Source: Clostridiales bacterium UBA6114 (lineage in GTDB: Bacteria; Bacillota; Clostridia; Oscillospirales; Butyricicoccaceae). From it: 18,182 nt of DNA. Shown piece after piece: positions 13,901 to 18,182 of this stretch. Every line of letters starts with the position of its first letter. Position 1 is the first letter of the stretch. Position numbers and translations under genes: made by a program. The stretch lies in the NCBI GenBank assembly GCA_002423435.1, contig DIWE01000035.1, positions 20,051-38,232 on the forward strand, given 5' to 3'. The notes beneath the pieces are model-generated. The model was not told the DNA's origin, did no database searches, and worked only from the letters and a program-made list of their open reading frames with translations.

Positions 13901-15087
13901 AGAAGACGCCCGACTTTTCATTGCCGGGATATGCAAGGGACGCGCTTCGAACATTGAGAGAAAACGGATATGAGGCATACCTTGTCGGGGGGTGTGTCCG
14001 CGACCTGTTTTTGGGACGCCGGCCGTTTGATTACGATATTGCAACGTCTGCGCGGCCGGAAGAGACGATGAAGCTCTTTCCATCGGCCCACCCGACAGGC
14101 ATCAGACACGGAACCGTCACGGTCGTCATAGACGGGCACCCCATGGAAATCACGACCTTCCGTTCGGACGGCGCTTATTCGGACGGGCGCAGGCCGGACA
14201 GCGTTTCCTTTTCTGCCGATATCGCCGAAGATTTAAGAAGGCGCGATTTTACGGTCAATGCAATGGCTTGGTCCGATAAAGGCGGGCTTTTAGACCCGTT
14301 CGGGGGCAGGCGGGACCTTGATGCGAAGATAATCCGCTGCGTCGGAGACCCGTTTGAGCGGTTTTATGAGGACCCGCTTCGCATTCTGCGCGCATGGAGG
14401 TTTTCCGGTGAGCTCGGTTTTGAGATCGAGCGGGATACGGCCGCCGCCGCGCGGAAACTCAAGGGCAGGCTGGAGCTGATTTCCGCCGAACGGATTCACG
14501 CGGAGCTTTTAAGAATACTGCTCTCAAAGCGCGCAGATGCGCTTGTCGGTCTGATTAACGCCGGTTTCTTGGGACGCTTTGGTGTCGCCTGCGCGCCGGA
14601 TGCGCTTTTGCGCCTTTCACAGACGGACGCGGACCTGCGTTTAAGGGCGGTCACGCTCGCGGTATTTTTGGAGAGGGCAGGGTGCTTAAAAAGCGCGGAC
14701 GGCTTTCTTTTTTCATTGCGGTTTGATAAAAGCACGGTGGCTCTCTCGAAAACGGTACGCAAAATGGATTTATCCTTTGAAACGGAGCTTGAGATTAAAA
14801 AAGCCGTTGCGGATTATGGGCCGGAAGCCGTCCTTTGCTGCGCTTCGGTTTTTTTCCTGGTGACGGGGGAAAACGCGCCGGAGCTTGTCGGAAAAATCCG
14901 GGAAAGCGGCGAGTGCCTGACTCTCTCGGAGCTGCGGCTGGGCGGAGACGATTTGAAGAGAATAGGGATAACGGACGGCAAAGAAATCGGACGCATCCTG
15001 AAAGAAGTGCTGGTCCACGTCCTTTCCCACCCGGAGGATAATAAACCTGAAAAATTGACAATCCTCGCGAAAAGCTTAATACTGTAA
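13897..15087 (+). CDS. cca: CCA-adding tRNA nucleotidyltransferase
   Basis: This class II nucleotidyltransferase builds or repairs the 3'-terminal CCA of tRNAs without a nucleic acid template. GTG 13897 overlaps the previous stop (GTGA) and has GGAG at 13885-13888. The product is 396 residues. Motifs: LVGGCVRD (29-36), metal-binding DYD (45-47) within FDYDIATSARPEE, GTVTVVIDGHPMEITTFR (72-89), EDLRRRDFTVNAMA (111-124, base-selecting EDxxR type) and EDPLRILRAWRF (158-169). A C-terminal LKRIGITDGKEIGRILKEVL matches the tail-domain motif. No HD phosphohydrolase motif is present, as in Bacillus-type enzymes of about this length. Coupling to a glycolipid glycosyltransferase has no obvious functional logic. 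Confidence 0.94.
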   Translation: MKKTPDFSLPGYARDALRTLRENGYEAYLVGGCVRDLFLGRRPFDYDIATSARPEETMKLFPSAHPTGIRHGTVTVVIDGHPMEITTFRSDGAYSDGRRPDSVSFSADIAEDLRRRDFTVNAMAWSDKGGLLDPFGGRRDLDAKIIRCVGDPFERFYEDPLRILRAWRFSGELGFEIERDTAAAARKLKGRLELISAERIHAELLRILLSKRADALVGLINAGFLGRFGVACAPDALLRLSQTDADLRLRAVTLAVFLERAGCLKSADGFLFSLRFDKSTVALSKTVRKMDLSFETELEIKKAVADYGPEAVLCCASVFFLVTGENAPELVGKIRESGECLTLSELRLGGDDLKRIGITDGKEIGRILKEVLVHVLSHPEDNKPEKLTILAKSLIL

Positions 15088-15117
15088 ACGCCGGTGTAAA
15101 AAACCGGTGTTTTTTTT
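15088..15117 (+). terminator. Intrinsic terminator after cca
   Basis: ACGCCGGT (15088-15095) pairs with ACCGGTGT (15103-15110), with one G-T pair and a 7-base loop, and runs into a T-tract to 15117. It starts directly after the cca stop and separates it from the dipicolinate genes. Confidence 0.85.
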
Positions 15118-15171
15118 ATCGAAAACTCCGTCTCCTGAATACACTGGTGTAGAAAGGAGATTGTGAGGTCG

Positions 15172-16053
15172 ATGGATAAAAAATTAAAATTTTTAGTGGT
15201 TGGCGGAGATTTAAGGCAGGCGCGGCTTTGCGAGATGATTCAAAAAGACGGGCACGAGGTCTCAGTTTACGCGCTCGACCGCCAGAAATTTGAAAACGAT
15301 ATAATCGTATGCCCCGACATGCGTGAGTCCTCCCAAAATGCCGACTGCGTTATTCTGCCGCTTCCGGTGGTGCATGAGCAAGGGAGACTGAACGCGCCTC
15401 TTTCGAATTCAACGTTTAAAATTGAAGATATCCTGAAATCAATCCCCGCCGGCAAGCTGACGGTAGGCGGACTGATTCCCCAAAAAGTCAAAGAAATGGC
15501 GGAGGGCTTCTCCTTAAACCTGATCGATTATCTGCAGCGCGAAGAGCTGGCCGTACTGAATGCCATTCCGGCGGCCGAGGGGGCGATTCAAATCGCGATG
15601 GAAGAAATGCCTGTTACGATTCACGGCTCCGACTGCCTCGTGATCGGAAACGGCAGAATCGGCAAAATACTTGCGTCCTTTTTGCAGGGACTCGGGGCAA
15701 AGGTGACCGTGGCGGCCCGCAAGTATTCCGATTTTGCATGGATCTACGCATCCGGCCACGAATTTCTTGACACGAGATATCTGGAAGGAAATTTGAGTCG
15801 TTTTGACGTGATTTTCAACACGGTCCCGAAGCTGGTGCTAAATGAGGTCCGGCTTATGGAAGTCAGAAAGGATTGCCTGATTATCGACCTTGCATCCAAA
15901 CCGGGCGGGGTGGATATGAATGTGGCACAGGAGCTGTCAAAGAGGGTGATATGGGCACTTTCACTGCCCGGAAAGGTCGCGCCCGTCAGTTCGGCTGCGG
16001 CGATACGGGACACCATATATAATTTACTTTCAGGAGAGGAGTTTTCCGTATGA
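15172..16053 (+). CDS. dpaA: Dipicolinate synthase subunit A
   Basis: DpaA (SpoVFA) is the dehydrogenase-like subunit of dipicolinate synthase, which oxidises dihydrodipicolinate to dipicolinic acid in the mother cell; the product is loaded with calcium into the spore core for heat resistance. ATG 15172 is chosen, with AGGAGA at 15155-15160; an in-frame GTG at 15163 is too close to that site. The product is 293 residues, close to the Bacillus protein. An N-terminal Rossmann-like start LVVGGDLRQARL (8-19) is followed by LPLPVVHE, the family segment LNAIPAAEGAIQIA (129-142) and a second dinucleotide-binding motif VIGNGRIG (157-164). It overlaps dpaB by 4 bases. Expression is expected in the mother cell, but I could not define a convincing sporulation-sigma promoter. 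Confidence 0.96.
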   Translation: MDKKLKFLVVGGDLRQARLCEMIQKDGHEVSVYALDRQKFENDIIVCPDMRESSQNADCVILPLPVVHEQGRLNAPLSNSTFKIEDILKSIPAGKLTVGGLIPQKVKEMAEGFSLNLIDYLQREELAVLNAIPAAEGAIQIAMEEMPVTIHGSDCLVIGNGRIGKILASFLQGLGAKVTVAARKYSDFAWIYASGHEFLDTRYLEGNLSRFDVIFNTVPKLVLNEVRLMEVRKDCLIIDLASKPGGVDMNVAQELSKRVIWALSLPGKVAPVSSAAAIRDTIYNLLSGEEFSV

Positions 16054-16622
16054 AAAGCTTAAATATCGGATTTGCGCTATGCGGTTCATTTTGTACGTTT
16101 TCCAGAATGCTTCCGGTTCTGGAAGACTTGAAAAAAAGAGAGGCCAACGTGATACCCGTTATGTCGGAAACGGCATATACGACCGATACAAGGTTCGGGT
16201 CGGCGCAAAGCTTCATTGATAAAATCGAAGGGATTTGCCAGAACAAAATCATACATACGATAAAAGACGCGGAACCGATCGGTCCGAAAAAAATGTTTGA
16301 CATTCTGGTGATCGCGCCATGTACTGCAAATACGCTTGCAAAAATCGCCCATGGGATAACCGACACCTCTGTGACAATGGCGGCAAAATCACATGTGCGC
16401 AACGACCGCCCGCTTGTTTTTGCGATCTCAACCAACGACGCATTGTCTATGGCGGCACAAAACATCGGTCTGTTGCTGACCCGCAAGAATGTTTATTTTG
16501 TTCCGTTTTCTCAGGATGATCCGGAGAAAAAGCCGCGCTCGGCGATTGCCGATATGGAAAGGATTCCGGAGGTCATCGAGTCGGCGCTTTGCGGCAAGCA
16601 GCTCCAGCCGATTCTTTTCTGA
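16050..16622 (+). CDS. dpaB: Dipicolinate synthase subunit B (flavoprotein fold)
   Basis: DpaB (SpoVFB) is the second subunit of dipicolinate synthase and has the fold of flavoprotein decarboxylases. The product is 190 residues, the usual size. The N-terminal IGFALCGSFCTFSRM (6-20) and the VIAPCTANTLAKIAHGITDT segment (87-106) are characteristic, as is the VYFVPFSQDDPEKKPRSAI region near the C-terminus. Its ATG overlaps the dpaA stop (ATGA), and GGAGAGGAG precedes it inside dpaA, so the subunits should be made together. Some clostridia lack dpaAB and use electron-transfer flavoprotein EtfA instead; this organism has the canonical pair. It is followed by a bidirectional terminator shared with metA. 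Confidence 0.96.
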   Translation: MKSLNIGFALCGSFCTFSRMLPVLEDLKKREANVIPVMSETAYTTDTRFGSAQSFIDKIEGICQNKIIHTIKDAEPIGPKKMFDILVIAPCTANTLAKIAHGITDTSVTMAAKSHVRNDRPLVFAISTNDALSMAAQNIGLLLTRKNVYFVPFSQDDPEKKPRSAIADMERIPEVIESALCGKQLQPILF

Positions 16623-16705
16623 AAAATCGATGTTTTGGATCGGCTGCGCGTATCGCGGGAAAGGGCGCGATTAAAATCAAAGCTACGGTTTTTGCATGAA
16701 TAATA

Positions 16706-16734
16706 TACAAAAGCCGCCGTCGGCGGCTTTTGTA
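16706..16734. terminator. Bidirectional terminator between dpaB and metA
   Basis: A perfect 13-bp stem TACAAAAGCCGCC (16706-16718) / GGCGGCTTTTGTA (16722-16734) has a 3-base GTC loop. Four Ts end the 3' arm on each strand, so it can serve both dpaB (+) and the convergent metA (-). Confidence 0.85.
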
Positions 16735-16798
16735 AGATCCGGCGCCGCGGGCATAGCGTGCCTGCGCGACAGGTATATATATTTCAGGCCAGGGTCAT

Positions 16799-17725
16799 CT
16801 ACTTCAATTCGCTTAAGTTATACGGGGTAGTCTGGTATACGTAGTAATTGAGCCAGTTTGTGTAAAGCAGGTTCGCGTGCGATCGCCATGTGACCAAGGG
16901 TCCCTTTTCGGGATCGTTATCTCTGAAATAATTTACGGGAGGATCGATCTGGATACCCCGGCTTAAATCGCGGAAGTACTCGTTTGAAAGCGTTTCCGCA
17001 TCGTATTCCGGATGCCCGATCACAAAAATCTGACGGCCGCGGTTTGCCGCGGCAAGATAAACCCCCGCTTCATCCGACGTAGCAAGCACCTTTACCTGAG
17101 ACACTTTTCTCAGGTCTTTCTGGCGCAGCTCACTGTGTCTGGAGTGGGGCGCGTAGAAGACGTCGTCAAAGCCTCTTAAAAGCCGGCTCGAACGGTTCAA
17201 TACCTTGTGTTGGTAAATCCCGAACATCTTTTTTGCAATGTCGTGCTTCGGTATGCCGTAATGATAATAAAGAGCTGCCTGCGCGCCCCAGCAGATGTGC
17301 AGGGTGGAGTGCACGTTCGCTTTTGTCCATTCGAAGATGGTGCATAACTCATCCCAGTAATCTACTTCTTCAAATTCCATTGTTTCAACCGGTGCGCCGG
17401 TGACAATCATGCCGTCGTAGCGTTTATCTTTTATATCATCAAAGACATTATAGAATTTTAGCAAATGGTCTTCCGGAGTGTTTTTTGATATATGAGTGGA
17501 GGTTTGCAAAAGATCAATCTCAATTTGCAGCGGCGTGTTCGACAGACTACGCAGAAGCTGTGTTTCCGTCGTCACTTTTATGGGCATCAAATTAAGAATA
17601 ATAATTCTTAAGGGACGTATATCCTGATGCAGCGCCCGCGTTTCTGTCATCACAAAGATGTTTTCATCGTCTAAAACCGCGCGCGCAGGCAAGCTGTTTG
17701 GAATTTTGATCGGCATCTGAGGCAC
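16799..17725 (-). CDS. metA: Homoserine O-acyltransferase, probably O-acetyltransferase
   Basis: MetA acylates homoserine with acetyl- or succinyl-CoA, the first committed step of methionine synthesis. The product is 308 residues, the normal length. The catalytic cysteine is C145 in HICWGAQAALYYHYG, with the histidine and glutamate in VIGHPEYD (H239, E241). The loop TGAPVETMEFEEVDYW has a glutamate (E114) at the position equivalent to Glu111 of the Bacillus cereus enzyme; glutamate there is associated with acetyl-CoA use, while glycine (as in E. coli GAPLG) goes with succinyl-CoA. It is therefore predicted to make O-acetylhomoserine. A GAGGTG site lies before the minus-strand ATG. The leader is very short, so no SAM riboswitch is present. 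Confidence 0.95.
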   Translation of the reverse strand: MPQMPIKIPNSLPARAVLDDENIFVMTETRALHQDIRPLRIIILNLMPIKVTTETQLLRSLSNTPLQIEIDLLQTSTHISKNTPEDHLLKFYNVFDDIKDKRYDGMIVTGAPVETMEFEEVDYWDELCTIFEWTKANVHSTLHICWGAQAALYYHYGIPKHDIAKKMFGIYQHKVLNRSSRLLRGFDDVFYAPHSRHSELRQKDLRKVSQVKVLATSDEAGVYLAAANRGRQIFVIGHPEYDAETLSNEYFRDLSRGIQIDPPVNYFRDNDPEKGPLVTWRSHANLLYTNWLNYYVYQTTPYNLSELK

Positions 17726-17747
17726 CTCGCTTTATAGGAATAAGCCT

Positions 17748-17776
17748 ATTATAGCAGGGAAAAAAGTATGGAACAA
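17748..17776 (-). promoter_or_regulatory. metA promoter (extended -10)
   Basis: On the minus strand TTGTTC (17771-17776) is followed after 17 bases by a perfect TATAAT (17748-17753), preceded by TGC, an extended -10. The predicted transcription start lies about 16 bases before the metA ATG. An inverted repeat ATAGG (17734-17738)/CCTAT (17745-17749) overlaps the edge of the -10 and the start region and could be an operator. Confidence 0.75.
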
Positions 17777-17807
17777 TAAAAAACTGCTCGGGAAATGAAA
17801 AAAGAGG

Positions 17808-17836
17808 TTGACAACATAAAGAACGTCTGGTATATT
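17808..17836 (+). promoter_or_regulatory. rRNA operon promoter P1
   Basis: A perfect TTGACA (17808-17813), a 17-base spacer ending in TGG, and TATATT (17831-17836) give a strong sigma-A promoter with an extended -10, about 320 bases before 16S rRNA. It points away from metA, whose -35 is only about 31 bases upstream. Confidence 0.85.
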
Positions 17837-17842
17837 GTTAAA

Positions 17843-18158
17843 GTCGCCATGCGGAAGGCACCAAAAAAAGACAAGATTTTTGGAAAAAGTTATTGTTGAC
17901 TTTGAGGTGTTTTTGGTGATATAATAAAAATCCGCCGATGAAAAAGGATAAGCGTTTAACGCTTCCCTGAGAGGCGAGGAGCACCTTGTAAATTAAACAA
18001 CGAGAAGCAAGCGAGAGCACCTGAAAAGACTTTGAGTAAGGCTCGATCCGAGAAGGAGAGAGAGGACTCTAAAGTAAAAAGACGTTTCGAAAGAGACGCA
18101 AAGAAGCCAAGAAAAAGGCTCTGAAAAAGGTTTTAGGCCGGAAGGCTTAAGATACAAT
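17843..18158 (+). other. rRNA operon leader (non-coding)
   Basis: The stretch from P1 to 16S holds no credible gene. It is purine-rich and can form several hairpins: AAGCGT/ACGCTT (17950-17964), CGTTTC/GAGACG with a GAAA tetraloop (18083-18098), and GCC-GGAA-GGC near 18137-18146. The bases just before 16S, with AAGCC and GGCTT segments, may be part of the RNase III processing stem whose other half lies downstream of 16S, outside the window. I could not identify a confident boxA antitermination site. Confidence 0.7.
17896..17925 (+). promoter_or_regulatory. rRNA operon promoter P2
   Basis: TTGACT (17896-17901) and a perfect TATAAT (17920-17925) are separated by 18 bases, with TGA directly before the -10. 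The P1 and P2 -10 elements are 89 bases apart. Tandem promoters of this kind are typical of rrn operons. Confidence 0.85.
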
Positions 18159-18182
18159 TTTTTAGAGAGTTTGATCCTGGCT
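18159..18182 (+). rRNA. rrs: 16S ribosomal RNA, 5' end only
   Basis: The last bases, AGAGAGTTTGATCCTGGCT, are the universal 5' end of bacterial 16S rRNA (the site of the common 27F primer). Aligning to E. coli numbering puts base 1 near 18159; the exact mature end is uncertain by a few bases. The rest lies beyond the window. Confidence 0.95.

Noticed and set aside
12944..14083. Minus-strand open frame (379 codons) opposite the glycosyltransferase and cca
   Set aside because: Both plus-strand genes have complete family motifs, while the antisense product shows none.
13897..15087. CCA enzyme truncated because it lacks an HD domain
   Set aside because: Bacillus-type CCA enzymes of about 400 residues also lack an HD domain, and the C-terminal motif is present, so the gene looks complete.
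16623..16705. Small gene or promoter between dpaB and its terminator
   Set aside because: No open frame with a ribosome binding site is convincing; an AT-rich AATAATATAC stretch has no matching -35 and faces the terminator.
17726..17800. SAM riboswitch or T-box upstream of metA
   Set aside because: The promoter lies only about 23 bases before the start codon, so no structured leader can be transcribed.
17838..18020. 60-codon minus-strand open frame in the rRNA leader
   Set aside because: It lies over rrn promoter P2 and the leader, has low-complexity composition and no clear ribosome binding site.

Overview
The window looks like chromosomal DNA from an endospore-forming member of the Clostridia (Firmicutes/Bacillota), probably an oscillospiracean/ruminococcal type. 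This rests on dipicolinate synthase genes (dpaA, dpaB), spoVG, consensus sigma-A promoters, GGAGG ribosome binding sites, several TTG/GTG starts, an FMN riboswitch in front of a RibU-type riboflavin transporter, and fairly GC-rich coding DNA with AT-rich gaps. The taxonomic guess is inference; no tRNA, insertion sequence, prophage, CRISPR array or clear sign of recent transfer was seen.

Layout, left to right. (1) 1-3309: the 3' part of fusA (EF-G, cut by the window edge), then tuf (EF-Tu) with its own promoter and a strong terminator; this is the end of the classical str operon. (2) 3342-4147: promoter, FMN riboswitch with overlapping intrinsic terminator, and ribU. (3) 4174-8043: a probable operon with an extended -10 promoter, containing a small COG2426-type membrane protein, an unknown single-span membrane protein, recD2 helicase and comFC; the last two overlap by 4 bp. 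(4) 8051-9211: mreB as a single gene with its own strong promoter and terminator. (5) 9255-10893: a class I/II aminotransferase (resembling LL-diaminopimelate aminotransferases), then an unrecognised 105-residue ORF rich in inverted repeats. (6) 10946-12398: murC on the minus strand, convergent with the ORF before it. (7) 12448-15117: spoVG, an MGDG-synthase/UgtP-type glycosyltransferase and the CCA-adding enzyme (the last two overlap by 4 bp), closed by a terminator. (8) 15172-16734: dpaA-dpaB, overlapping by 4 bp, which make the spore's dipicolinic acid. (9) 16799-17776: metA on the minus strand, with an active-site glutamate suggesting it is a homoserine O-acetyltransferase. (10) 17808-18182: tandem sigma-A promoters and a structured leader leading into the 5' end of a 16S rRNA gene cut by the window edge.

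Most of the content is core cell machinery: translation (EF-G, EF-Tu, CCA enzyme, rRNA), cell wall and shape (MurC, MreB, possibly the aminotransferase through meso-diaminopimelate), membrane lipids, DNA maintenance/uptake, cofactor uptake and sporulation. I found no convincing multi-gene novel system. The best leads are the two unknown small ORFs (4836-5144 and 10537-10854), the inferred switching mechanism of the FMN riboswitch, and the divergent metA/rrn control region.
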